Part shown: one piece after another, positions 8,718-16,925 of the stretch
How positions within the stretch are numbered: the first letter of the stretch is position 1
Layout: the number at the start of each line of letters is the position of its first letter
Assembly (NCBI GenBank): GCA_963739355.1
Contig: CAVUAD010000006.1
Location: 248,001 to 312,000, forward strand
DNA length: 64,000 bases
Origin: JAWVFM01 sp963739355
GTDB lineage: Bacteria > Actinomycetota > Thermoleophilia > Solirubrobacterales > 70-9
Reading direction: 5' to 3'
Made by a program: the position numbers and the translations under genes
Notes under the pieces: model-generated
What the model was told of the DNA's origin: nothing
The model's input: only the letters and a program-made list of their open reading frames with translations
Database searches by the model: none

Positions 8718-8816
8718 GTGTCCAAGTTCGCCATCGTCAACCTGGCCGTGGGCGGCCCGAAGCCCGAAGGTGGGGACGGTCATCCCGTCGACGACCCCTG
8801 GCCCGACGCCGGCTAG
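8718..8816 (+). CDS. Possible 32-residue peptide with a strong ribosome binding site
   Basis: A GTG at 8718 is preceded by a perfect AGGAGG with a four-base spacer, and the frame runs 32 residues to a TAG at 8814-8816. The product starts VSKFAIVNLAVGG and ends in an acidic Gly/Pro/Asp-rich tail (DDPWPDAG). No family was recognised. It lies downstream of the CLC gene and converges on the NRPS-like gene, whose stop is 19 bases away. The ribosome binding site is the only positive evidence for translation. Confidence 0.35.
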   Translation: MSKFAIVNLAVGGPKPEGGDGHPVDDPWPDAG

Positions 8817-8834
8817 CTCGCCTGGCCGTGATCG

Positions 8835-11828
8835 TCACGCTTCGCCAGGCTCGCGGGCGTCGCTCGCCGTCGCCACGCCGTCGAGCTGCGCGCTCAGGCG
8901 ATCGGCGAGCACGCTGAGAGTCGGCTCGCCGGCCACGTGGTCGTGCGCGCCCGGCATGTACTCGACCGTGAGCCTCTCCCCCATGATTCCCCGCCACACG
9001 CTGAGGGGATTGCCCCGTCTCGCCCGTCGGGCCTCGGCAACGAAGAGCGTCGCGCTGCCGCTGTACGGCCCCGGACGATAGGCGGCGAATGCCTCTTCGT
9101 TCGCCGCCTTCCGGCGTTCGAACGGGGTCGGTGCAACCCGCCCTCGAGAGACGACGCCCGGCGCGGCATCACGCAGATGTCCCGGCACCTGCGTGCGCGG
9201 CGCGGACAGCACTGAACGCGCGGCCCGGAATGGCAGGCCCGCGAGGAACAGCCAGCGCGAAACGGTCGGAAGGCAGGCATGGTGGACCTCGCTGTCGATC
9301 AGCACCAGCGTGTCGACCTCCTCTCGAAGCGTCGCCAGGTGACGGGCCATCTCGAAGGCGACGAGGCCGCTGAACGAATACCCGACGAGTGCGTAAGGCC
9401 CGTGAGGCTGCTCCGACCGGATGGTGTCGACGTATGTCTTCGCGATGTCCTCCACGCTCTCGTCCTGGCCTGGCTCGATCCTGCGCTCCTCCAAGCCGAA
9501 TACGGGCCGGTTCGTCCTCAACCTCGCGACCAGCGGATGCAGTGGGAGCAGGGCGTTGACGACGAAGACGGGAGGCCCTTCGTCTCCCGGCCGCAGCGGC
9601 ACGAGCGGGCGCACGCGCTCCTCAGCGGGACCGTCGATCAAAGCCGCGAGCGCGGCCGTGGTCGGGGCATCCAGGATCGCCGAGAGCGGAAGGTCGACGC
9701 CCATGCGCTCGTAGATGAGCTCGAAGACCCGCGCCGCGGCGAGCGAGGTCCCGCCGAGGTCGAAGAAGTTGTCGTCGGAGCGCACCGGCTCGAGCCCCAG
9801 GACGCTCTCCCAGATGGCCCGCAGACGAGGCTCGGTGGAGGTGCCCTCCGCCGGCTCGCCCGCTGCGGCCAGCCCCTGCCGCTCCTCGGTCGCGCGCCGC
9901 ACAGCCACGCGGATCGCGTCGAGCGAACCCGGGTTGACCAATGCCTGCGCATTCTGAGCGGCACGACCGTTGAGGGCGTCTCGCGCGGCCCGCTCGGAGC
10001 GCTTGCCGCTGTGCGTGGCCGGCAACTCGCCAACCGCCAGGACGAGCTCGGGAACGTGCGCCGGCGACGCGTACCGGGCGATCTCGCGGCGAAGTCGCGC
10101 CGTGAGACGCCCGTCCAGCACGGCGGAGTCCTCCAGCACGACGAGGAGCACCACGCGCGACTGTCCATGTTCGTCCGGGGCATCCTGCTGCACCGCCATG
10201 GCCTCTCGGACCTCCTCGACCCCGCCCAGCGCTCGGTAGATCTCGGCGGGCCCGATGCGTACGCCGCGGACGTTGAGGACCCCGTCCGATCGTCCGTGCA
10301 TGCGCGCCTGGCCGAGCGAGTCGAACTCGATCAGGTCGCCGTGAGTCCAGACTCCCGGGTTCTGCTCGAAGTAGGCCTGGTGGAAGTCCGTTCCTTCGTC
10401 GCCGAGGAAGCCGAGCGGGCGAGAGGGGAACGGGTTGCGGCAGACGAGCTCGCCGGCGGCCGAGCCGGAAGGTGTCGCGTCGGTCGGGAGGGCATGGACG
10501 TCCAGGCCCAGGCTGCGGCACTGGATTCGCCCGCGCTGGACGGGTAGGTCGGGATGGCCCAGGACGAAGCAGCCGATGATGTCCGTGCCTCCCGAGATCG
10601 ATTGCGCGGGCACCGGGCCGACATGCTCGCGAATCCAGTCGTACTGCCAGTCGTGCAGGACCGCGCCGGTGGAGAGCACCGCCCGGAGGTGGGACAGCTC
10701 CGCCTCGCGGCGCGGAGAGAACCCGCTGTCCTCGGACAGCTGCAGGTAGGGCGGGCTCGTCCCGAACACGGTCACCTCCTCCGCCGAAACGAGGCGCCAG
10801 AGCGTCTCCGGGCCCGTGAGCGGCCCGTCGTAGAGGACGATCCTGCTTCCCGCCGCGAGCGCGGACAGCTGCCAGTTCCACATCATCCACGCCGCCGTCG
10901 TATGGAAGAAGAGCGTGTCAGCGGTCCCGAGGTCGACGTGCAGCCGGTGCTCCTTGAGGTGCTCCAGCAGGGTGCCTCCGGCGCCGTGGACGATGCACTT
11001 CGGCCGACCGGTCGTCCCCGAGGAGAAGAGGACGAACAGCGGATGGTTGAAGGGAAACCGCTCCCACTCCCAGTCATCGTCCTCGCCGTCGGAGCGCTCG
11101 AGAAGCTCCGAGAGCCGGTGCACGGGCACGGTGAGCCCCGGCGGCACCGGACCGTCGTCGAGGGCCACGACCGCGGCCAGGGAGGGCAACCCACGCGCCA
11201 CCTCCTCGACCCGGTCGGCCAGTGCGGTCGGCGCCATCTCCCCACCGGCGAGGTTCGCCAGCAGGATCCTGGGCTCCAGCTGCGTGAAACGGCCGAGCAC
11301 CGCCGGAGCGCCCATGTCCGTCGAGGCACCGGAGAGCGACGCCCCGAGCGCCACAGCCGCGAGCCCGGCGACGACGAGCTCGGCGTTGTTGTCGGCCACG
11401 GCGACGACGCGATCGCCGGCGGTCACGCCGAGCCGGCGCAGCTGCACCGCCGCGCGGCGGACCTGAGCGCGGAGCTCACGCCGGGTCCACCGCTCGGACG
11501 GCCGCGACGCATGGTGAGCGACCAGCGCGATCTCGTCCGCCCCTTCGGGCGAGTCGATCCGCAACAGGTTCTCGGCGTAGTTCAGCCGCAGCTGGGGAAA
11601 GAAGCTCGCGTGCTCGCAGCGGTCGTCGGTGCAGACCGGCTCGGGAGAGCCTTCGCACAGCAACCCCGACCAGCGGAGGAACAGAAGCCAGAACTGGCGG
11701 TGGTCGGCGACGGAGAACCGGTGGAAGGCCTGATGGTCTCCGAACCGGGTTCCCGTTGCGGCCTCACAGAACCGCACGAACGCGGCGAGCTGCGATTCGC
11801 CGGCGGCAGACATCTCAGGCAGCGACAT
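8835..11828 (-). CDS. NRPS-like enzyme: acetoacetyl-CoA-synthetase-type adenylation, carrier and thioesterase domains
   Basis: A 997-residue three-domain protein. Residues 1 to about 630 are an AMP-forming ligase related to acetoacetyl-CoA synthetase, with LFSSGTTGRPK, FHTTAAWMMWN, SISGGTD and the C-terminal catalytic lysine region HSGKRSER. A carrier domain follows, with the attachment serine in FFDLGGTSLAA (about Ser695). The last 250 residues are a type I thioesterase with GYSFSG (about Ser820) and a C-terminal AHDHV histidine. There is no condensation domain, so a single acid is probably activated, loaded on the carrier and released or self-condensed. The ATG at 11828 lies inside the end of the phosphopantetheinyl transferase gene, so the two are coupled. 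The substrate is not known; a short beta-keto or branched acid is suggested by the ligase type. Confidence 0.88.
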   Translation of the reverse strand: MSLPEMSAAGESQLAAFVRFCEAATGTRFGDHQAFHRFSVADHRQFWLLFLRWSGLLCEGSPEPVCTDDRCEHASFFPQLRLNYAENLLRIDSPEGADEIALVAHHASRPSERWTRRELRAQVRRAAVQLRRLGVTAGDRVVAVADNNAELVVAGLAAVALGASLSGASTDMGAPAVLGRFTQLEPRILLANLAGGEMAPTALADRVEEVARGLPSLAAVVALDDGPVPPGLTVPVHRLSELLERSDGEDDDWEWERFPFNHPLFVLFSSGTTGRPKCIVHGAGGTLLEHLKEHRLHVDLGTADTLFFHTTAAWMMWNWQLSALAAGSRIVLYDGPLTGPETLWRLVSAEEVTVFGTSPPYLQLSEDSGFSPRREAELSHLRAVLSTGAVLHDWQYDWIREHVGPVPAQSISGGTDIIGCFVLGHPDLPVQRGRIQCRSLGLDVHALPTDATPSGSAAGELVCRNPFPSRPLGFLGDEGTDFHQAYFEQNPGVWTHGDLIEFDSLGQARMHGRSDGVLNVRGVRIGPAEIYRALGGVEEVREAMAVQQDAPDEHGQSRVVLLVVLEDSAVLDGRLTARLRREIARYASPAHVPELVLAVGELPATHSGKRSERAARDALNGRAAQNAQALVNPGSLDAIRVAVRRATEERQGLAAAGEPAEGTSTEPRLRAIWESVLGLEPVRSDDNFFDLGGTSLAAARVFELIYERMGVDLPLSAILDAPTTAALAALIDGPAEERVRPLVPLRPGDEGPPVFVVNALLPLHPLVARLRTNRPVFGLEERRIEPGQDESVEDIAKTYVDTIRSEQPHGPYALVGYSFSGLVAFEMARHLATLREEVDTLVLIDSEVHHACLPTVSRWLFLAGLPFRAARSVLSAPRTQVPGHLRDAAPGVVSRGRVAPTPFERRKAANEEAFAAYRPGPYSGSATLFVAEARRARRGNPLSVWRGIMGERLTVEYMPGAHDHVAGEPTLSVLADRLSAQLDGVATASDAREPGEA

Positions 11829-12600
11829 CAAGCCTCAGGTCCAGCGGTAGCGGCTGCGGCGTCAGCACTCCTCCGAGCAGGCCGGAAGGCCCCCTCACCA
11901 CCACTGCGCCGGCCAGGTCCGGCTCCGTCCGAATCGACGCGAGGGCCCAGGAACGCGAGTCGCCGTCTTCAGCCGACAGGACCGACGGTTGCGCATCGTC
12001 AACCGTGACGGTGACCGCACCCAGGCCGTTCGACAGCCCCGCCCCCGTTGCCTTCAGGTACGCCTCCTTTCGCGTCCAACAGTTGTAGAAGGCGCGCACG
12101 CGCCGCTCCCCGTGGAGCCTCAGGATCGCGGCGGCCTCGGAGGGCGCGAAGCGGTTGCGAGTGATCGCCTCGAGCTCGGGAAAGCGCGCCACCCGCTCGA
12201 CGTCGATCCCGACCGGACCGATCGCGGTGAGCGCGATGAGGCAGCGGTCGCCGCTTCGAGTGAGGTTGAAATGCAGCCCGTCGCCGCCGGCAAGGGCGGG
12301 CTTGCCCCGCGGACCGCGGACGAGCCTCAGCGAGCCGGGGGGACAGCCAAGACGCCGTGAGAGGGCAATACGCAGCGCGACTCGCGCGACCCGGCGCCGC
12401 CGGCCCGCCTCAGGCGATTCGCGCTCGGGCCCGCAGGCCTCGTCGGGCGCAAGCAGCAGCGCCGCCGCCTCGGCGGCCCACGCGGCCGGCTGGCGGAGAT
12501 CCACCCGCCAGACGCTGACACCTCCTGCACCTTCCAACTCGACTCTCCGTGCGAGCCATCGGCCCGCGCGCTCTCTCCAGGCGCCGGCCTCTGGATCCAT
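11815..12600 (-). CDS. 4'-phosphopantetheinyl transferase (Sfp type)
   Basis: A 261-residue Sfp-class enzyme that transfers phosphopantetheine from CoA to a carrier-protein serine. Visible motifs are GPRGKPAL, FNLTRSGDRCLIAL, the metal-binding GIDVERV (Asp and Glu) and FYNCWTRKEAYLKATGAGL. The length is right for a single-domain Sfp protein. It overlaps the start of the following NRPS-like gene by 14 bases, so its natural client is almost certainly the carrier domain of that protein. It starts at the ATG at 12600. Confidence 0.92.
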   Translation of the reverse strand: MDPEAGAWRERAGRWLARRVELEGAGGVSVWRVDLRQPAAWAAEAAALLLAPDEACGPERESPEAGRRRRVARVALRIALSRRLGCPPGSLRLVRGPRGKPALAGGDGLHFNLTRSGDRCLIALTAIGPVGIDVERVARFPELEAITRNRFAPSEAAAILRLHGERRVRAFYNCWTRKEAYLKATGAGLSNGLGAVTVTVDDAQPSVLSAEDGDSRSWALASIRTEPDLAGAVVVRGPSGLLGGVLTPQPLPLDLRLDVAA

Positions 12601-12684
12601 CCTGCTTCCGTGCGAGGGCGCTCAGTCTAGGCGAGCCCTCCGTGCCAGGCGGCACTTCGAGGTGTCCGTGAGGCGCCGGCTGCG

Positions 12685-13218
12685 TCAGTGCCGCACGACG
12701 GCATTGAACTGGAACTCGTCGACGTTTCTGGAGCTCGGCTTCCGAGCGTCCGGAAACTGCACCGCGGGAACGAACGAAGCGATTCTTGCATGAGTATTGG
12801 AGATGCCCTGGAAGGCATCGCCCATCAGGCCTACATAGTCGCCCTTATGGATCGAAAGGCTCGCGGAGAACTCGTACTCGTCCAGGTCGGTCGTCGACCC
12901 GACCGATGAAACGCCGACGTTCTTGAACTTGCCGTTGGGCTTCTTGTGCATCACCACGAGCTGGTAGTCGGTGCCCGCGCCGACAACACGCCACTTGCGG
13001 ACCTCGCCGGAGAACGGCGCGCGGACCTGAGCCCCGGGCAGGCGCGTCTGCACCACGGTGCACAACTCGGTGGGGCACGCGGAGCCGAAGTCCCTCTGTG
13101 CCACGTCGATGTGGTGACTGCCGAGGGTCACCGCCCCGGCAGACGCCGGCGACAAACCGACCGCTCCCACCGCAAGCAGAGAAAGACATCCAAACCAACG
13201 GCGTTGGCTCACCCTCAC
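12685..13218 (-). CDS. Secreted protein of unknown function
   Basis: About 177 residues. The GTG at 13218 is chosen because an AGGAGG lies five bases upstream; the frame is open to 13239. A signal peptide (RRWFGCLSLLAVGAVGLSPASAGA) precedes a mature part with a likely disulfide (CPTELC), a beta-rich pattern and the sequence YQLVVMHKKPNGKFKNVGVSS. Its appearance suggests an extracellular beta-sandwich, but no named family was recognised. It lies upstream of the phosphopantetheinyl transferase gene on the same strand, 85 bases away. Confidence 0.7.
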   Translation of the reverse strand: MRVSQRRWFGCLSLLAVGAVGLSPASAGAVTLGSHHIDVAQRDFGSACPTELCTVVQTRLPGAQVRAPFSGEVRKWRVVGAGTDYQLVVMHKKPNGKFKNVGVSSVGSTTDLDEYEFSASLSIHKGDYVGLMGDAFQGISNTHARIASFVPAVQFPDARKPSSRNVDEFQFNAVVRH

Positions 13219-13326
13219 CTGATCCTCCTGACTCGACAACCGCGTCCCTGCGCGAGGCCGACCCTATACGCGTCGCCGTGCACCGTCAAGGGCGGAGCTC
13301 CCTGGGCACGATCAGGCTCAGGGAGG

Positions 13327-13486
13327 CGCGTGGAGGAGCCCGGCGACGAGCGTGGTGTGGCGGCCGTGCTCGAAGGGAAAGCCGGTGAGCATGTTCGCGG
13401 CGCGGAGGTCATCGCCGCGCTGTGCCTCGCGACCGATCGGCGGCTTCGGGTGCCCGGCGCCGCTATTGGGGCAGCACGACGCCCAT
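13327..13486 (+). pseudogene. Possible remnant of a regulator gene upstream of the duplicated ABC block
   Basis: The plus-strand frame reads VAAVLEGKAGEHVRGAEVIA and then ALCLATDRRL, which resembles the start of actinobacterial HD-domain/regulator proteins (EHVRAAEV, SLATD). The similarity stops where the duplicated ABC block begins at 13487. The match is by eye and short. Confidence 0.25.
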
Positions 13487-15029
13487 GGCTGTCAGTTCTC
13501 TTACCGGGCCGTGGGGGCGCGGCGCATACGATTCGCTCGTGCCGGCCGCCATCGAGACAGAGGGATTGGTCAAGGTCTTCGGCGAGACCGTCGCCCTGGA
13601 TCATCTCGACCTGCGTGTGGAGCCCGGGCAGGTGTTCGGCTTTCTCGGGCCGAACGGCGCCGGCAAGACGACGACGATCCGGATGCTTCTCGGTCTCCAT
13701 CACCCGACCGCCGGCCGAGCCTCCGTGCTCGGTTTCGACAGCCAACGCGAGTGCGTCGCGATCAACGCGCGCTGCGGATACCTGCCGGGGGAGCTCGAGC
13801 TCTATCCGCGGATGACCGGCCATCGGCTCCTCGAGTGGTTTGCGAACGTGCGCGGCGCGCCGGACGACGGGCTGCGCGAGGCCCTGGTCGAGCGCTTCGA
13901 TGTCACGCTCGAGCGGCCCATCCGCGAGCTCTCGAAAGGCAACCGCCAGAAGATCGGCTTGGTGCTCGCGTTCATGCATCGCCCGGAGGTGCTCATCCTC
14001 GACGAGCCCACCTCGGGGCTCGACCCGCTGATGCAGGAGGAGTTCCACGCCCTTTTGCGGGAGACCACGGCCGAGGGGCGAACGGTCTTCCTCTCCTCTC
14101 ACGAGCTGGACGAAGTCCAGCGGGTGGCCGACAGGGTGGCCATCATCCGCGAGGGCAGGCTGGTCATCAGCGGCTCGGTCGAGGGGCTGCGCAGGCAGAC
14201 GCCGCAGACGATCGAGGCACGCTTCGCCGCTCCGTTTCCCGGCGCGGCGCTCGACGGGCTCGAGGGCGTCCAGCGGGTGCGGGTGAGCGGGAACCGGGTG
14301 ACCCTCCAGGTGGTCGGCGAGCTGGGGCCGCTGCTTCGCGTGATCGCCGACCACGACCCAATCGACCTCGTCGCCCGTCACGCCGACCTCGACGAGCTCT
14401 TTCTGACGTACTACCGCAACGCTCCCACGGCCGTTGTCGACTGACGTCACCCGACTCGATCTCCTCAACCGCCGTCGCCTGCTGATCGGCTATGTCCTCG
14501 GCATGGTGCTCTACATGCTCGTGATCGTCGCGCTCTATCCGGCGTTCAAGGACTCGAGCGAGCTCAACAAGCTCACCTCCGGCGACTCGGCGGCGGCCGC
14601 CCTGTTCGGCGCGACGGGAACATTGACGTCGCCTTCCGGCTGGATCGATGTCAACGCCTACGCGAACTTCCTGCCGCTGATCATGCTTCTGCTGACGATC
14701 GGCTACGGGGCGGCGGCGCTGGCCGGCCAGGAGGAGGACGGGACGCTGGGCCTGGTCGTCACCCTGCCGCTGGCGCGCCGCTCGATCCTGGCTCAGAAGG
14801 CCGTCGCGATGGTCGTCCAAGCCCTGCTGCTGACCCTCGCTGTCGCCGTCTGCGTGTACGTGGGCCGGGCGTTCGAGGTGGCGCTGGATCCGGGGAACGT
14901 GGCGACGGCGTCTCTTGCCGTCATGCTGCTCGGCATCGACCTGGGACTGATCGCGCTCGCGCTCGGCGCCGCGACCGGAAGCAGGGGAACCGCAATCGGC
15001 GTCGCGAGCGCGATCGCGACGGTCTGGTA
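13487..15029 (+). repeat. Direct repeat copy 1 (1,543 bases), ABC transporter block
   Basis: Bases 13487-15029 appear identical to 23078-24620 (offset 9,591). The unit starts 52 bases before the ATPase start codon and ends abruptly inside the permease gene. Beyond 15029 the two copies are still related but differ at many positions and by small indels. Confidence 0.9.
13539..14444 (+). CDS. ABC transporter ATP-binding protein, copy 1
   Basis: A 301-residue ATPase with Walker A GPNGAGKTT, signature LSKGNRQKIGL, Walker B VLILDEPTSGLDP and switch SSHELDEV, in the class that drives ABC-2 permeases. The GTG at 13539 is chosen because it lies inside the duplicated unit and is the only start available in the second copy. 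The frame in this copy is open upstream, but that part is unrelated sequence. The C-terminal 80 residues are the usual extension of this class. It overlaps the permease start by 11 bases. The protein is identical to that of 23130-24035. Confidence 0.9.
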   Translation: MPAAIETEGLVKVFGETVALDHLDLRVEPGQVFGFLGPNGAGKTTTIRMLLGLHHPTAGRASVLGFDSQRECVAINARCGYLPGELELYPRMTGHRLLEWFANVRGAPDDGLREALVERFDVTLERPIRELSKGNRQKIGLVLAFMHRPEVLILDEPTSGLDPLMQEEFHALLRETTAEGRTVFLSSHELDEVQRVADRVAIIREGRLVISGSVEGLRRQTPQTIEARFAAPFPGAALDGLEGVQRVRVSGNRVTLQVVGELGPLLRVIADHDPIDLVARHADLDELFLTYYRNAPTAVVD

Positions 15030-15222
15030 TCTGGTCAGCGCGCTGGCGCCGGTGGTTGACTGGGTGCACGCAATTCGGTTCGCATCGCTCTTCTACTGGG
15101 CGATCGGTGACCAGCAGCTGGAGAACGGGGCGGGGATCGGGTCGTTTGCCGTGCTGCTCGGGGTGGGCGCAATCGCCGCGATCGCCGCCCAGGCCGCGTT
15201 TCGGCGCTTCGACGTCCGCTGA
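14434..15222 (+). CDS. ABC-2 permease, copy 1 (full length)
   Basis: A 262-residue membrane protein with six predicted helices, starting at a TTG inside the ATPase gene (MSTDVTRLDLLNRRRLLIGY). The central sequence GYGAAALAGQEEDGTLGLVV is typical of ABC-2 permeases of the antibiotic and multidrug export group. It ends in AAFRRFDVR. The first 198 codons are identical in DNA to the second copy; the last 64 have diverged. This is the intact copy. With the ATPase it forms an exporter of unknown substrate. Confidence 0.87.
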   Translation: MSTDVTRLDLLNRRRLLIGYVLGMVLYMLVIVALYPAFKDSSELNKLTSGDSAAAALFGATGTLTSPSGWIDVNAYANFLPLIMLLLTIGYGAAALAGQEEDGTLGLVVTLPLARRSILAQKAVAMVVQALLLTLAVAVCVYVGRAFEVALDPGNVATASLAVMLLGIDLGLIALALGAATGSRGTAIGVASAIATVWYLVSALAPVVDWVHAIRFASLFYWAIGDQQLENGAGIGSFAVLLGVGAIAAIAAQAAFRRFDVR

Positions 15223-15453
15223 CGCGGAGCAGACCCGCGAGCGCGAGAGGGGGTGGTCCGATAAACGGCGGCGGCGCCTGGGCGCTGCCTGCCGGCCGGA
15301 TCTTCGCGTTGCAGGTCCGGCTCGTCACCAGCCGGCGGCCCAACGTCACCAGTGGGTTCTGCCGGTCAACCCCGTCCGAGGTTGTCGACCACACCGGCGA
15401 CTGCCTGGTCAGCGCCGTGTCTCGCCGAATCAGTCGGGATCTGCAGGCGGTGT
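15223..15453. other. Intergenic region left of the first tRNA-Pro fragment
   Basis: About 230 bases between the copy 1 permease and the island's distal attachment repeat. No convincing open frame, RNA or hairpin was found. Confidence 0.4.
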
Positions 15454-15499
15454 AGTCGGGGCGACTGGACTTGAACCAGCGACCTTTCGGCCCCCAGCC
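15454..15499 (-). repeat. tRNA-Pro 3'-half fragment A (distal attachment site)
   Basis: 46 bases match the 3' half of the intact tRNA-Pro(GGG) at 37754-37827, from the anticodon loop through the T arm and acceptor end, with one mismatch. The 5' half is absent. Same orientation as fragments B and C and the intact gene, as expected for an att site left by tRNA-targeted integration. Confidence 0.85.
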
Positions 15500-15518
15500 T
15501 CAGGGATCGCGGCCAGGT

Positions 15519-16925
15519 TCAGTCTCGCTGCCCCTGCTCGGGCACGATCAGATCCCCTGACCGGGGGCGGCTTTCGCTCAAATTGGACCCCGAACTGGGG
15601 CCCGCCCGTGCCAACCGCTGTCCGAGCTTCGCAATACGTCGAGGTCGGCTGAGCAGACCACCGCTGCGCATGGCGGGTGGTACCTCCGTCGGCAGAAGGA
15701 CCGAGAGCAGGCCGGCCGTGATGAGAAAGCCGGTCGATACCCAAAGGCACGCCGTCAGTCCGTGCCATTGGTAGAGGAGCCCCGAGAGGACCGTGCCGGC
15801 GAGGCGCCCGATCGCGTTCGCCATGTAGTAGAAGCCAACGTTCATCGCGACCTTGTCGTTGTCGGCGTAGGCGAGGATGAGGTAGGAGTGAACCGCGGAG
15901 TTCATCGCAAACGCGACCCCGAACGGGATCAGGCCCGCGACGATGGTGATGGCGGGGTCGATACCTGACTTGAGTCCCACCGCCATCGCCGCCGGGAACA
16001 GCGCCACGCCGAAGGCCAGCCACACTGCGGTCCTCCCGTCCGGCTCGTCACCGGGGCCAGCGCCGCGGCGTACGAAGCGCGGCGCGACGGCTTGGACGCC
16101 GCCATAACCCATCACCCACACGGCCAACAGCGTGCCGACCTGCCAGAAGCTCCACCCCAGCTCGGAGTAGAGGAAGAACGGCAGGCCGACGACGAACCAC
16201 ACGTCGCGAGCGGCGAAGAGGAAGATGCGCGCCCCGGCAAGGACGTTGACCGCGCGGTTGTTGGAGAACATGTGCTTGAACTTCGCCGTCCTGTCCGGGC
16301 GGCCGAGGTGGCCGCGGATCGACGTCGAGGTCACGATCAGGGCGACCAGCACGAGCGCGGCGAGCGCCAGCACGGCGCTCTGGAACCCGAAGAGAGTCAG
16401 CAGCAGGCCGCCGAGGAAGAACCCGACGCCCTTGAGGGCGTTCTTCGATCCGGTCAGAAGCGCAACCCAGCGGTAAAGCGCCGACTGGTCGTCCCCGCCT
16501 ACGACGAGCTTGACGGCGCTCTTCGAGCTCATCTTGTTGAGGTCCTTGGCGACGCCCGAGAGCGCCTGAGAGGCCATCACGTAGGGGACGACCAATAGGG
16601 AGGGCGGAGCGAAGCCGAGCATGCAAAGCGCTGTGACCTGGATCGCCAGACCCATGAAGAGCGTGATCTTGAGCCCCCAGCGAGCGGCGAGCCAACCCCC
16701 GACGAGGTTCGTGACGATCCCTGCGATCTCGTAGAAGACGAACAGGGACGCGACCTGTAGGGGTGTGTAGCCGAGCTGGTCGAAATAGAAGAGGACAAGC
16801 GTCCGGATCGCGCCATCGACCAGCGTGTCGGTCCAGTACGCGCCCGTCACCAGCACGTAGTTCCGCATGTCTCCGCGCCGTACCTGGGCGGAGCCCTCGG
16901 CTGCGGCCACCGGGCTGCTATTCAT
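15519..16925 (-). CDS. arsJ: ArsJ organoarsenical efflux permease (MFS)
   Basis: A 468-residue MFS protein with 12 predicted helices. The ArsJ pattern is clear: RNYVLVTGAYWTDTLVDGAI, FYFDQLGYTPLQVASLF and KDLNKMSSKSAVK. ArsJ exports 1-arseno-3-phosphoglycerate, the unstable product made by GAPDH from arsenate, so arsenate is lost from the cell. The ATG at 16925 overlaps the GAPDH stop by eight bases; the frame is open further upstream, but inside GAPDH. The C-terminal 35 residues run into sequence next to attachment fragment A and may be an acquired tail rather than a conserved part. Confidence 0.9.
   Translation of the reverse strand: MNSSPVAAAEGSAQVRRGDMRNYVLVTGAYWTDTLVDGAIRTLVLFYFDQLGYTPLQVASLFVFYEIAGIVTNLVGGWLAARWGLKITLFMGLAIQVTALCMLGFAPPSLLVVPYVMASQALSGVAKDLNKMSSKSAVKLVVGGDDQSALYRWVALLTGSKNALKGVGFFLGGLLLTLFGFQSAVLALAALVLVALIVTSTSIRGHLGRPDRTAKFKHMFSNNRAVNVLAGARIFLFAARDVWFVVGLPFFLYSELGWSFWQVGTLLAVWVMGYGGVQAVAPRFVRRGAGPGDEPDGRTAVWLAFGVALFPAAMAVGLKSGIDPAITIVAGLIPFGVAFAMNSAVHSYLILAYADNDKVAMNVGFYYMANAIGRLAGTVLSGLLYQWHGLTACLWVSTGFLITAGLLSVLLPTEVPPAMRSGGLLSRPRRIAKLGQRLARAGPSSGSNLSESRPRSGDLIVPEQGQRD

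Noticed and set aside
9279..10547. Long plus-strand frame opposite the NRPS-like gene
   Set aside because: Composition is dominated by Arg, Glu and Gln as in typical antisense frames; the minus-strand domains are unambiguous.
12346..12655. Arg-rich frames opposite the phosphopantetheinyl transferase
   Set aside because: Shadow frames of a high-GC gene with skewed composition and no motifs.
15430..16023. Open frame ending in a VAGSSPVAPT-type peptide
   Set aside because: The peptide is the translation of the tRNA-Pro 3' fragment and the rest is antisense to arsJ. Similar peptides at 22.1-22.4, 32.1-32.6 and 37.6-37.8 kb have the same cause.
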